Shown: piece by piece, positions 1 to 7,912 of the stretch
How positions within the stretch are numbered: position 1 is the stretch's first letter
Layout: each line of letters begins with the position of its first letter
Source: Longimonas sp046498435
GTDB taxonomy: Bacteria > Bacteroidota > Rhodothermia > Rhodothermales > Salinibacteraceae
Length of the DNA stretch: 22,633 nucleotides
Direction of reading: 5' to 3'
NCBI RefSeq assembly: GCF_046498435.1
Contig: NZ_JAWOAR010000296.1
Coordinates: forward strand, 1 to 22,633
The notes under the pieces: generated by a model
The model's database searches: none
What the model was told of the DNA's origin: nothing
The model's input: the letters and a program-made list of their open reading frames with translations, nothing else
Position numbers and translations under genes: made by a program

Positions 1-86
1 AGGAGATGGTTCGACTGCGCTCACCATGACAGGCTTCGTGGGAGGGTGATTGCAAGGCAACCATCAAAATGAGGGTTGACAGAGCA
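1..86 (-). repeat. Dispersed repeat family A, copy 1 (cut by window edge)
   Basis: Read on the minus strand, this segment matches the stretches at 14788-14969 and 22380-22490. All share a GATGGTT block, a CACGAAGYCTGTCATG-like block, GTGAGCGCAG and GAACCATCTCC. The outer end here is the 10-mer TGACAGAGCA at 77-86 (TGCTCTGTCA on the minus strand), the same 10-mer that begins copy 3 at 22380 and, inverted, ends copy 2 at 14960-14969. Copy 1 lacks about 30 bases present in the other two, between GCGCAGT and GAACC. The rest of the element lies outside the window. No coding capacity is visible, so a miniature non-autonomous element is plausible. Confidence 0.75.
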
Positions 87-254
87 GTAGCACCGTACGT
101 CGGCGCTTGCGAAACGTGGTGTGGTTGCACCGAACGGGCACGGAGGCATGCTTCCCCAGACATAAAAGTACCCATAGGCGGAATCCGGACACGATGGTGC
201 CCGAAGCAGGATGCTTCACTTTTCCCCTAACTCCTTTGCTCCTATCCGGCTAAC

Positions 255-1199
255 CTACAGCTCCATGTCGTCGAGCTCCTCGGGGTCGCGCTTCAGAAGG
301 CCCTGCTTTTTGTAGTAGATCATGGTGGTGTCGAGGGTGCCGTGGCGCATGCGCTCTTTGACCTGCTCCAGCGGCATGCCCTGGTTCAGCCAGATGAGCG
401 CGGCGGTGTGCGTAAGGCTGTGCGGCGTGATTCCGGGGCGCTTGATCTCGGCCGCCTTCATGTGCTGGTTGATGCGCCCGCGAATCGACCGCGTCTTGAG
501 CCGCTTGCCTTTTGATCGACGCCCGTGCGAGATGAAGAGCGGCTTGTCGGGGTTCGGGCGTTCGCGCGCCTGCAGGTACGCTTCGATGCGCTCCACCACC
601 GGTGGGTCGAGCGGCACCTGCTCGTCTTTGACGGTGCGGCCTTTGCCCTGCACGCGCAGCACATCGCCCATGAGCGTGTGCTCGAAGTCGCCTACATCGG
701 CACGTACGAGTTCGATTTCGCTCATCCCAGCGTAGAGCATGCAGTAAACAATGGCCACGTCGCGCTTGTCGATGGGCGTGGTATCGTCCATTGCGTCGAG
801 CAGCGCCTCGATGTCGGACTCGGTGAGCACCTTGCGCGTGTGTGTTTCAGGACGCCGGTTGCCCTTCACGGCCTTCGCCGGATTCTCGTTGAGATGCCCC
901 GCATCCACCAGATACTGGCAGAGCCGCCGCACCGCCGTCAGGTACGTGGACACCGACACCTGACTGAGCCCGCGCTCTTCCATGAGGTACTTCTTGTAGG
1001 CGCGCACATCGTCTTCGGTAAACTGAAAGCGCCCCTGCCGCTGAATAAACCACTTCTGAAAGGTGTTGAGCGAGCGCCGGTAGGTCCCCACGGTTTCGTC
1101 GCTCTTATCGCTCAGATACTCGGTCAGAAACGCATCAAGATGCTGGCGGAGTTCGCGCAGCGAGAGTTCAAGCGGCGCATCAGGGGTAGAAGGCGGCAT
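255..1199 (-). CDS. Tyrosine recombinase/integrase family protein with altered active site
   Basis: About 314 residues, with an N-terminal SAM-like core-binding domain (about residues 10-115) and a C-terminal tyrosine-recombinase catalytic domain (about 125-300). The family fold is clear: a VQGKGR beta-hairpin carrying the catalytic Lys, HSLTHT box, MRHGTLDTTMIYY segment with the second His and the nucleophile Tyr (about Y295). Both catalytic arginines are replaced. The first box reads YAGMSEIEL where GLRxxEL is expected (Ser, codon at 720-722), and the second reads HSLTHT where HxLRHT is expected (Thr, codon at 411-413). Such a protein should bind DNA but may cleave poorly or not at all. The ATG at 1199 is preferred over an upstream in-frame TTG at 1214. 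It stands alone, with no attachment site, excisionase or phage gene nearby. A XerC/XerD chromosome-dimer role is possible but unsupported given the missing arginines. Confidence 0.85.
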   Translation of the reverse strand: MPPSTPDAPLELSLRELRQHLDAFLTEYLSDKSDETVGTYRRSLNTFQKWFIQRQGRFQFTEDDVRAYKKYLMEERGLSQVSVSTYLTAVRRLCQYLVDAGHLNENPAKAVKGNRRPETHTRKVLTESDIEALLDAMDDTTPIDKRDVAIVYCMLYAGMSEIELVRADVGDFEHTLMGDVLRVQGKGRTVKDEQVPLDPPVVERIEAYLQARERPNPDKPLFISHGRRSKGKRLKTRSIRGRINQHMKAAEIKRPGITPHSLTHTAALIWLNQGMPLEQVKERMRHGTLDTTMIYYKKQGLLKRDPEELDDMEL

Positions 1200-1541
1200 G
1201 GCAGCACGTTGCAAGAAAAGGCACAGACACGACGGGCTCCGCTAACGCATCATTGCACGCAGGGATGCATGGCAATAGGCCCCCGTGTAAGGATGAATGG
1301 ATGGACGGGTGAATCTTTTTTCTTCCAACCCTCCACCCTTCCAACGGAGTATGCGGAGTTGGTACGGTAACGTGTGTTGGAGGATACGGACAGGGGGTCG
1401 CCTCTCACAGGTTTGCCTCAAACGACCGATGCCCTCCCTGCATTGCAAGGAAGGCACCGGGCGGTATAAATGGTCGTGATACCAGCATCCCACGCAGCCT
1501 ACACAGAACAGCACAGGCTGCAACAGACACCGGTTGCGCGT
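1200..1541. other. Intergenic stretch without a recognisable gene
   Basis: These 342 bases separate the E2 gene from the recombinase-like gene, both on the minus strand. Open frames here are short and unconvincing. A weak imperfect hairpin (CCCTGC/GCAAGG, about 1435-1449) lies downstream of the E2 stop, but it has no T-run and I would not call it a terminator. Confidence 0.5.
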
Positions 1542-3509
1542 CTACAGTTCGTCGTCGGCAGAGTAGGATTCGAGCACCTCCACGCAGCGATGCAGGAAGC
1601 TGGAGCCGAGGGCGCCATCCACAACGCGGTGGTCGTACGAGAGCGAGAGGTACATCATGTGGCGCACCGCAATGACGTCGCCCATGTCGGGGTCTTCCAC
1701 CACCACCGGACGTTTCTTAATTGCGCCAGTCGCCAGAATCCCCACCTGCGGCTGGTTGATGACGGGCGTACCCATCAGCGAGCCCAGCGAGCCGATATTC
1801 GTGACGGTAAAGGTGCCCCCTTGCAGTTCGTCGGGTTGCAGCTGCTTCGAGCGAGCGCGTTTGGCGGTGTCCGCCATCTTGCGCGCCAGCCCCGACACAT
1901 TCAGGTCGCCCGCGTTGCGGATGACCGGCGCCAGCAGTCCCTTGTTGCCAATCGCAACAGCAATGCCGATGTGGTAGTTTTTCTTCTGCACGATCTTATC
2001 GCCTTCCACCGACGCGTTGAGCGTGGGATGATCGCGCAGCGCCTCAACAGCAGCCTGCACAAAGAACGGTGTGAACGTGAGCTTCACGCCCTCGCGCTCC
2101 TGGAACGCCTCCTTGTGGCGCTCGCGGAACTTGACGAGTCCGGTCACATCGGCTTCGGCAAACGAGGTGACGTGTGCCGAGGTCGCCTTGGAGCGCACCA
2201 TGTGCTCGGCGGTGATCTTGCGCATGCGGTCCATTTCGACCACTTCGATGCGGTCGCCGTACTGCTGCTTCAGCTCTTCCTCGCTCGGTCCGGCTTCGAC
2301 GGTATAGCTGCCGCGCTCCGGCGTGCGGGAGGCCGGGGCTTGCGGAGCGGGCGTGGGCTGCGCCGGAGCCGGTTCGCTCGTGGGTGCTGTGTCGCCGCTG
2401 TCGGTGGCTGGCTCGGGCGGGGCCTCGGTTGGATCGGGCTTCGCTTCGGTCGGCTCGGGCTGGGCCTCGCGCGTTTCGAGATAGTCGAGCACATCTTCTT
2501 TGGTAACGCGCCCTTCGCGCCCAGAGCCCTCGATGGATTCCAGTTCGCTCATGCTCAGGCCTTCGGTTTCAGCAATGGAGCGCACCAGGGGCGAGAAGAA
2601 CTGCCCATCTTCGCCACGCCGCGTAATGGGGCGCCCATCGTCGGCCACCGGTTCCGGCGGACGTCCATGATCGGTTACGGGCTCGGGCTCAGTAGTACGG
2701 GGTGCGGTATCGCCTCCCTCTGTGCTCTCGGCGGTGCTTGTGGTACTTTCGGGGGAGGAGTCTGCCGGGGTGCTATCGCCAGCGGCAGCCTCTGCTTCAG
2801 CCCCCACAACAGCAATGACGGTGCCGACTTCAACGGTGTCGCCCTCTTCCACGAGGCGCTCTTTGAGCACGCCCGCAGCAGGAGAGGGCACCTCCGTATC
2901 CACCTTGTCGGTACCAATTTCGAGGAGCGTTTCGTCGAGATCAATCGGGTCGCCAACGTCCTTGAACCAGGCAATGATGGTGCCCTCGGTAATGCTTTCA
3001 CCCATCTTGGGCATCACCACCTCCATGTCTTCCATGTCTTCGGTGGCGGCTTCATCGGCCGGTGCACTGTCGGAGGCGGCTTCTTCAGCAACCTCTTCAG
3101 CGGCCCCGTTGTCCGAGGGCATGTCGGGTTCGGCGTCTGCATCCGCAGATGCATCTACCCCATCCACCGCGTCGACCGCGGCGGCATCGGGGGCGGCGGC
3201 AGCGTCTGCATCGTCGGCGCTGGCCTCAGGGGCTGGTGAGGCGGTATCCGCTTCGCTGGCCGCGTCGACTTCCGTTTCGAGGCGAGCGATGATGGTACCC
3301 ACCTCTACGGTATCGCCCTCTTCCACGAGGATCTCGTCGAGCACCCCCGCGGCGGGCGAGGGCACCTCCGTATCCACCTTGTCGGTGCCAATTTCGAGGA
3401 GCGTTTCGTCTTGCTCAACCTCGTCGCCGGGCTGTTTATGCCAGACAATGACCGTACCTTCTGTAATGCTCTCGCCCATTTTGGGCATCGAGACGTCTAC
3501 CTTCGCCAT
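1542..3509 (-). CDS. 2-oxo acid dehydrogenase complex E2 (dihydrolipoyllysine acyltransferase)
   Basis: A 655-residue core subunit of a pyruvate, 2-oxoglutarate or branched-chain 2-oxo acid dehydrogenase. It moves the acyl group from E1 to coenzyme A via swinging lipoyl arms. Domains in order: lipoyl domain 1 (residues 1-80, lipoyl Lys44 in TDKVDTEVP), an acidic Ala/Asp/Glu linker, lipoyl domain 2 (about 162-240, Lys202), a second acidic linker, a peripheral subunit-binding domain (about 304-345, FFSPLVRSIA to KEDVLDYL), a Pro/Ala/Glu linker and the acyltransferase domain (about 415-655). The catalytic motif DHRVVDG is at 626-632. The two lipoyl domains are nearly identical in DNA, for example around 2817-2935 and 3295-3415. 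E1 and E3 genes are not adjacent, so the substrate cannot be assigned from context. Linker acidity fits a halophile. Confidence 0.95.
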   Translation of the reverse strand: MAKVDVSMPKMGESITEGTVIVWHKQPGDEVEQDETLLEIGTDKVDTEVPSPAAGVLDEILVEEGDTVEVGTIIARLETEVDAASEADTASPAPEASADDADAAAAPDAAAVDAVDGVDASADADAEPDMPSDNGAAEEVAEEAASDSAPADEAATEDMEDMEVVMPKMGESITEGTIIAWFKDVGDPIDLDETLLEIGTDKVDTEVPSPAAGVLKERLVEEGDTVEVGTVIAVVGAEAEAAAGDSTPADSSPESTTSTAESTEGGDTAPRTTEPEPVTDHGRPPEPVADDGRPITRRGEDGQFFSPLVRSIAETEGLSMSELESIEGSGREGRVTKEDVLDYLETREAQPEPTEAKPDPTEAPPEPATDSGDTAPTSEPAPAQPTPAPQAPASRTPERGSYTVEAGPSEEELKQQYGDRIEVVEMDRMRKITAEHMVRSKATSAHVTSFAEADVTGLVKFRERHKEAFQEREGVKLTFTPFFVQAAVEALRDHPTLNASVEGDKIVQKKNYHIGIAVAIGNKGLLAPVIRNAGDLNVSGLARKMADTAKRARSKQLQPDELQGGTFTVTNIGSLGSLMGTPVINQPQVGILATGAIKKRPVVVEDPDMGDVIAVRHMMYLSLSYDHRVVDGALGSSFLHRCVEVLESYSADDEL

Positions 3510-3690
3510 ATCGGAGTGCAGCTATTCAGCATCTGGGAGTCGATGGAGGGGCGTGTTTCTGCATACTGGAAGCGCTGCCACGGGGGCGCCACGCCGTGCT
3601 ACAGATACGCACCAGTTCATGTGGTGCTTCCAATGTAGCGGACGCGCCACCCACAAACAACGGTGCCCGTCGTTTCTTGCAATGATTCAA

Positions 3691-3698
3691 CAAAAGTA
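3691..3698 (-). promoter_or_regulatory. Possible Bacteroidota-type -7 element upstream of the E2 gene
   Basis: The minus strand reads TACTTTTG, matching the TAnnTTTG -7 consensus known for Bacteroidota primary sigma factors. It lies about 180 bases upstream of the E2 start. No TTG was found at the expected distance for a -33 element, so this is a weak candidate only. Confidence 0.2.
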
Positions 3699-3776
3699 GG
3701 TGTGTGCATGCTTCAGACGCTTACGTGAGCCCTATGGCAAGGGGGATACGCAGGAGCAGCAGCTTCGGTAGTGGGA

Positions 3777-4352
3777 TTAGCCATTGTACCGGTTCATGGC
3801 GGCGTCCAGCGAGTCAGTAGCCATGCGCAGCACGGCGTTACAAGCACGAAGGCGTGCTTCTTCGATGACAGGCTGCTGCTGGGCCGAGAACGGGCTCAGC
3901 ACATAGTCGGCCTGCTCGCCGTGTGCATAATCCTTCCCAATCCCGATACGCAGCCGAGGGAAGTGTTTCGTATCCAGGGCCTTGGCAATGTCGGCAAGTC
4001 CGTTGTGTCCGCCGCTACTGCCGCTGGGGCGCAGCCGCAGCTGGCCCGTATCCAAGTGCAGATCGTCGACGATCACGAGCAGGCGCTCTACGGGCATCTC
4101 GAAATGATCGAGCAGAGCGGCTACGGCCTGTCCGCTCCGGTTCATGTACGTGAGTGGCTGAGCCAGCGCAATCACCTGGTCTTTGTGCGGACCGCGCCCG
4201 GCCCGGGCATCCAGCCCGCTTAGCGGACGCAGCGTAGCGCCCAGGCGTTCGGCCAGCGCCTCCACCACCTGAAAGCCGATGTTGTGACGCGTGTTGGCGT
4301 ACGAAGGACCCGGATTGCCGAGTCCGATAGCAAGCAGATCGGGAGTAGCCAT
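3777..4352 (-). CDS. pth: Peptidyl-tRNA hydrolase
   Basis: A 191-residue Pth that releases tRNA from peptidyl-tRNAs dropped by stalled ribosomes, in the cytoplasm. Family signatures are all present: GLGNPG near the start, the catalytic His in TRHNIGF (about H23), TYMNRSG with the substrate-binding Asn, VIVDDLHLDTGQLRLR with the conserved Asp, and GSSGGHNGL. The ATG at 4352 is chosen because it gives the standard family N-terminus. An upstream in-frame ATG at 4427 would add 25 low-complexity residues without family similarity. It follows the L25 gene on the same strand, separated by a strong hairpin, in the conserved order prs, L25/ctc, pth. Confidence 0.95.
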   Translation of the reverse strand: MATPDLLAIGLGNPGPSYANTRHNIGFQVVEALAERLGATLRPLSGLDARAGRGPHKDQVIALAQPLTYMNRSGQAVAALLDHFEMPVERLLVIVDDLHLDTGQLRLRPSGSSGGHNGLADIAKALDTKHFPRLRIGIGKDYAHGEQADYVLSPFSAQQQPVIEEARLRACNAVLRMATDSLDAAMNRYNG

Positions 4353-4439
4353 GCGAATAAGCAGCAGGTAGTGCGAGGTCAATGAGGCGGAGCGTGGTGC
4401 GGGCTGTTGTGCACGCGGGGTCGCCATGCCCTAAACGAC

Positions 4440-4474
4440 ACCCGCCCCCACTGCGCTGGGCAGTGCGGGCGGGT
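4440..4474 (-). terminator. Strong hairpin between L25 and pth genes
   Basis: Arms at 4440-4454 and 4460-4474 pair over 15 positions with one mismatch around a five-base loop. On the minus strand the following bases are only weakly T-rich (GTCGTTTA). It could be an intrinsic terminator, an attenuator that lowers pth relative to L25, or an RNA-processing signal. It lies 25 bases past the L25 stop. Confidence 0.5.
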
Positions 4475-4499
4475 GGTACGCATGCAAGTATATGATAGA

Positions 4500-5171
4500 T
4501 TAGGCGTCGGCCTCTTTGTCTTCGGCCTCGGCTTCTTCGCCCTCGGCCAGTTCGCCTTCTTCGCCTTCGGGCAGTTCGCCTTCTTCGAGTTCCTCTTCTT
4601 CCTCTTCGTCTTCGGTAGCGAGGGCTTCGAGGTGCGGTGCCACAACGGTAACGAGCGTTTGCCCCTGCGCCATCTTATAGGTGTACGCCTCCTGGTCGAG
4701 GTCGTACAGGTGAATGGCGTCTCCAATCTCCAGATCCGAAATATCGACGGTGATTTCGGACGGAATGTTTTCAGGCAGGCAGGAGATGGTGATTTCGCGC
4801 ACCAGAATCTGCGTATCGCCGCCGTTCTTCTGTCCTTCCGGAATGCCTTCGTAGCTCACCGGCACAGTAAGCGTAACGCGACGGCCCTCCTTGAGGACCT
4901 GGAAGTCAGCATGCTCCGGGACATCCGAAATCGGATGCAGATCGAAGTCCTTGAGGACGCATGACCAGGTGTCGCCATTCATCGACACATCGACCACACT
5001 GGTCTGACGCGAATAGATGAGGCGGTTGAGGTCGTGCACACTTACCTGAAACGGCACCGGGTCGGTGTCGCGTCCGTACAGAATGCAAGGCACGTTGTTA
5101 CTGTTACGCACGGCCCGCGTCGCTTTCTTTCCGGTGTCGCGAGGCTCAGCGTTGAGGGTTGGGGCATCCAT
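4500..5171 (-). CDS. rplY: Large-subunit ribosomal protein L25, long CTC/TL5 form
   Basis: About 223 residues from the ATG at 5171. The N-terminal part is the 5S-rRNA-binding L25 domain (GKKATRAVRNSNNVPCILYG, then VHDLNRLIY and LKDFDLHPISD). The middle is the TL5/CTC beta domain (VPVSYEGIPEG, ISCLPENIPSEI, VDISDLEIGDAIHL). It binds 5S rRNA in the central protuberance of the 50S subunit. The last 38 or so residues are a Glu/Asp tail, with about 23 acidic positions, built from repeated GAA/GAG/GGC codons. The upstream in-frame TTG at 5198 is less likely as a start. Neighbours prs and pth give the standard bacterial order. Confidence 0.93.
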   Translation of the reverse strand: MDAPTLNAEPRDTGKKATRAVRNSNNVPCILYGRDTDPVPFQVSVHDLNRLIYSRQTSVVDVSMNGDTWSCVLKDFDLHPISDVPEHADFQVLKEGRRVTLTVPVSYEGIPEGQKNGGDTQILVREITISCLPENIPSEITVDISDLEIGDAIHLYDLDQEAYTYKMAQGQTLVTVVAPHLEALATEDEEEEEELEEGELPEGEEGELAEGEEAEAEDKEADA

Positions 5172-5362
5172 GTGTCGAAGGAGCGTAATACCGTACAAAA
5201 TCGTAAATCAGGCGAGACGCGCACCGCGTCACAACAGAAAGCGGCGGGCGGCGTGTGCAGAAGGATGGAAAGCCGTGGTGGGGGCTTCGGGTTCCTTTGC
5301 TTTCGCTAAAGGGCTGTTAAAACGCGACCGCCCGGTGTCAACAAACCGATACCTACCCCCGG

Positions 5363-6310
5363 TCAGTCCTTGAACAATGTCGAGACGGACTTATCGGTGT
5401 AGATGTGGCGGATCGCTTTGGCAAAGAGGGGAGCCACGCTGACTACTTCGATGGAGTCGGACGTGCGTTCCAGCGGAATGGTATCGGTGATAATGAGCTG
5501 TTCAATGGGGGAGGCTTCGATGCGGTCGTACGCTGGTCCGGAGAGCAGCCCGTGCGTGCAGGCAGCCATTACGTCGAGCGCGCCCTCTTCACGAAGCGCC
5601 TCGGCGGCGCGGGTCAGCGTGCCTGCGGTGTCGACGATATCGTCGATCAGAATCACATTCTTGTCTTTTACATCGCCAATAATGTTCATGACGCGTGCCT
5701 CATTCGGACGCGGGCGCCGCTTGTCGATGAGGGCGATGCTCGTGCCCAGCTTTTTAGCGTAGGCACGTACCATCTTCAGCGCGCCCACGTCAGGAGCTAC
5801 GAGCATGTAGTTGTCCATGTCGAGTGCCTGCAGGTGGTCGATGAGCACGCCCGAGCCGTACAGGTGGTCGACCGGCACATCAAAAAAGCCCTGGATCTGC
5901 GGTGCGTGCAGCTCCATCGTCAGAATGCGGTCGACCCCGGCGGTCGTGAGCAGGTTCGCCATCAGTTTGGAGGCAATGGACACGCGCGGTTGGTCTTTGC
6001 GATCCTGGCGCGCGTAGCCGAAGTACGGGATGACCGCGGTAACACGAGCCGCCGAGGCTCGCTTCGCAGCGTCGATCAGCATCAGCAATTCAATCCAGTT
6101 TTCAGCGCTGGGACACGTGCTCTGGATGATGAACAGGTCAGCGCCGCGAATGGAGGACTCGTATCGCACATAGATTTCGCCATCGGCAAACTCCTGGATG
6201 GTGAGTTCGCCCAGCGAGGTGCCGTAGCTCTGGGCAATGCTGCGGGCCAGAGCGGGATTCGAACGGCCGCCGTAGATTGCAACCGGGTTTTCCTGGGGAG
6301 CGGTGGTCAT
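5363..6310 (-). CDS. prs: Ribose-phosphate pyrophosphokinase (PRPP synthetase)
   Basis: A 315-residue class I PRPP synthetase. It transfers pyrophosphate from ATP to ribose 5-phosphate to make PRPP for purine, pyrimidine, His, Trp and NAD synthesis. Length is typical. Visible motifs: FADGEIYVR near residue 42, the ATP-binding region with YFGYARQDRK (about 95-105), LHAPQIQGFFD with the metal-binding His, APDVGALK, and the ribose-5-phosphate loop LIDDIVDTAGT (about 220-230). It starts at ATG 6310. A gap of about 190 bases without an obvious terminator separates it from the L25 gene downstream. Confidence 0.97.
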   Translation of the reverse strand: MTTAPQENPVAIYGGRSNPALARSIAQSYGTSLGELTIQEFADGEIYVRYESSIRGADLFIIQSTCPSAENWIELLMLIDAAKRASAARVTAVIPYFGYARQDRKDQPRVSIASKLMANLLTTAGVDRILTMELHAPQIQGFFDVPVDHLYGSGVLIDHLQALDMDNYMLVAPDVGALKMVRAYAKKLGTSIALIDKRRPRPNEARVMNIIGDVKDKNVILIDDIVDTAGTLTRAAEALREEGALDVMAACTHGLLSGPAYDRIEASPIEQLIITDTIPLERTSDSIEVVSVAPLFAKAIRHIYTDKSVSTLFKD

Positions 6311-6436
6311 GAGTCGAGAGCACGAGGGGAAACAGGTGAGCGTGCATGTGGAGATGCAGCACGATCAACGCGCAACAACCCGTACGAACAAGCACGACCA
6401 GCGCGCCCAACGGAGTCGGCAGGGGCCACATGCAAA

Positions 6437-6465
6437 CATCCTGCACACAGGACGTATGCAGGATG
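6437..6465 (-). terminator. Hairpin downstream of tRNA-Gln
   Basis: Perfect 9-base arms CATCCTGCA (6437-6445) and TGCAGGATG (6457-6465) flank an 11-base loop. On the minus strand they are followed by TTTG. A second small hairpin (TGCGCT/AGCGCA, 6469-6487) sits immediately after the tRNA 3' end. Together they look like a tRNA terminator plus processing stem, although the T-run is short. Confidence 0.4.
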
Positions 6466-6488
6466 CTGTGCGCTATTGCAGAGCGCAG

Positions 6489-6559
6489 TTGCCCGGGGAG
6501 GATTCGAACCCCCACTCACGGCCCCAAAAACCGCTGTCCTGCCATTAGACGACCGGGCA
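6489..6559 (-). tRNA. tRNA-Gln (anticodon UUG)
   Basis: The minus strand folds as a cloverleaf: acceptor TGCCCGG/CCGGGCA, D arm GTCT...GGAC with AATGGC loop, anticodon arm GCGGT/GCCGT with loop TTTTGGG giving anticodon TTG, and T arm with TTCGAAT loop. The discriminator is A. CCA is not encoded, so it must be added after transcription. It is the only tRNA seen in the window. Confidence 0.95.
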
Positions 6560-7083
6560 ATATGTTAACGAGCAGTGCGTCAGAACTGTACGCTACTCAG
6601 GGTAGCGCGTGTCTCTGTAAAAAGCAACATGGCGAGTCGGTCTTAGTTCGCTGTTTAGCAGTTCTTCTACTTCCTTCGAACAGGATTTACGTGTTTCTGC
6701 ACGACGCCTGTGAGCCGCACCAGCACTAAGTCGCTGAAACTGCCTTCCAATGCCATCCTCCCTGGAGAGAACGGGTCCTGAATCAGCGTCCACAGACAGG
6801 AAGGCTGGAGGAACAGAAAACGCGCACTTGAGCTGCGATATTTTTTTAGGATGGACAAAGCACTGCCTGCTTAATGGCACGAGACTGGCTATAAGACCGC
6901 AATGAAAGACCGCAATGACCGGTTTCGTGCCGTCCGTACGCTATGAATAATGCAAGCCGCCTGGAATAATGTAGGGGGCTCATGTAAGCCACCTGTGCAG
7001 AACCTCGCTGTTCTTGCGCAGACGGTGTGTTTACATACGCTCACTCACCTTGCCTGGTCTCTCCCCCTTTTTACGTGATAATT
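6560..7083. other. Intergenic stretch between tRNA-Gln and the lipoprotein gene
   Basis: About 520 bases without a convincing gene. It separates the minus-strand block from the plus-strand block, so promoters for both should lie here, but none could be assigned with confidence. Visible details: a small hairpin CGCTAC/GTAGCG at 6591-6607, a T7 run near 6840-6846, and the short direct repeat AGACCGCAATGA twice at about 6894-6918. A minus-strand open frame of 95 codons at 6593-6880 has no family features. Confidence 0.45.
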
Positions 7084-7758
7084 ATGCGTACGATAATGCC
7101 CCGTGTATCCGCCGTATATCGAATAGCTCCAGTCCTCGTTCTTGCATGTGCGTTGTTTGCAGCGGGTTGCCTTGATGAAAGCACGAAGGAGTCGCTTTCA
7201 CAACTTACCCAGAACGCTCAACAGATGCAGCAAGGAGCCGAAGAGATGGGGCGCTCCCTGCAAGACATGCAGAACAACAATGCAGAGCCTGTTGAACCGG
7301 TCGACTTCCGAACGCTCCGCGACCTGATCCCGTCCAGTATTAACGGATTCGAAGAAATTGACCGCGAGGGCGCTCGCAATTCCATGAGCGGTTTTACGCT
7401 CGTACAGGCTTCAGCCCAATTCGAAGGCTCTGATCGAGAGCGCCTGGAGATTGAGATCATCGACATTGGCGGAGCACCCGGCCTGTCCGTATTGGGGTTG
7501 GGCATGGTAGCCATGGACATTGACCGGGAGTCTTCAACGGGATTCGAGCGCACGGGCACCTACCAGGATCACCGCCTGTACGAAAAGTTCGAAGAAACAA
7601 ATGGAAGCGGCGAAAAAGTGGTGCTCGTGGATAACCGATTTGTCGTTAAGGTGTCGGGGCGAGATACCTCAAACGAAACGCTCGACCAGGCGCTGCAAGC
7701 CATTGATATATCAGCCCTCGAATCGCTTCGTGCCTCTACACAAACCGAGTCCGAATGA
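7084..7758 (+). CDS. Hypothetical lipoprotein
   Basis: About 224 residues. The N-terminus is a type II signal peptide: basic start, a hydrophobic run from about residue 14 to 27, then FAAGC with the lipidated Cys at about 29. Residues about 33-62 are Gln/Met-rich and helical (QQMQQGAEEMGRSLQDM), a likely short coiled coil. The remainder, about residues 75-220, is a mixed alpha/beta globular domain with a repeated strand pattern (LEIEIIDIGG, KVVLVDNRFVVKVSG). I do not recognise the family. ATG 7084 is chosen; ATG 7096 also keeps the signal peptide. It should be anchored in a membrane facing the periplasm or outside. Confidence 0.8.
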   Translation: MRTIMPRVSAVYRIAPVLVLACALFAAGCLDESTKESLSQLTQNAQQMQQGAEEMGRSLQDMQNNNAEPVEPVDFRTLRDLIPSSINGFEEIDREGARNSMSGFTLVQASAQFEGSDRERLEIEIIDIGGAPGLSVLGLGMVAMDIDRESSTGFERTGTYQDHRLYEKFEETNGSGEKVVLVDNRFVVKVSGRDTSNETLDQALQAIDISALESLRASTQTESE

Positions 7759-7912
7759 AAACGGGTCGGGATACTCAATGGTCGGTGATGCTGAGCAGTC
7801 CCCCAAACCCAGCCGGTGTACCTGACAGGTAGCTGCATGACGCGCTGGCACATTCGCTACGGGCTTCCGTATGAGCGGTCGTTCGTAGCCTACGCATCAG
7901 GGCCTGTTGTAC

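Noticed and set aside
255..1199. Phage or integrative element marked by the integrase-like gene and tRNA-Gln
   Set aside because: The tRNA is 5 kb away beyond housekeeping genes, no partial tRNA copy was seen near the integrase, and its active site is altered.
1470..3239. Long 589-codon plus-strand frame
   Set aside because: It is antisense to the E2 gene, which has complete domain support. Its His/Arg/Gly-rich composition is what GC-rich antisense frames give.
5405..6568. 387-codon plus-strand frame
   Set aside because: It runs antisense through prs and tRNA-Gln and has no family features.
6593..6880. 95-codon minus-strand frame upstream of tRNA-Gln
   Set aside because: No signal peptide, domain or recognisable motif, and no supporting context.
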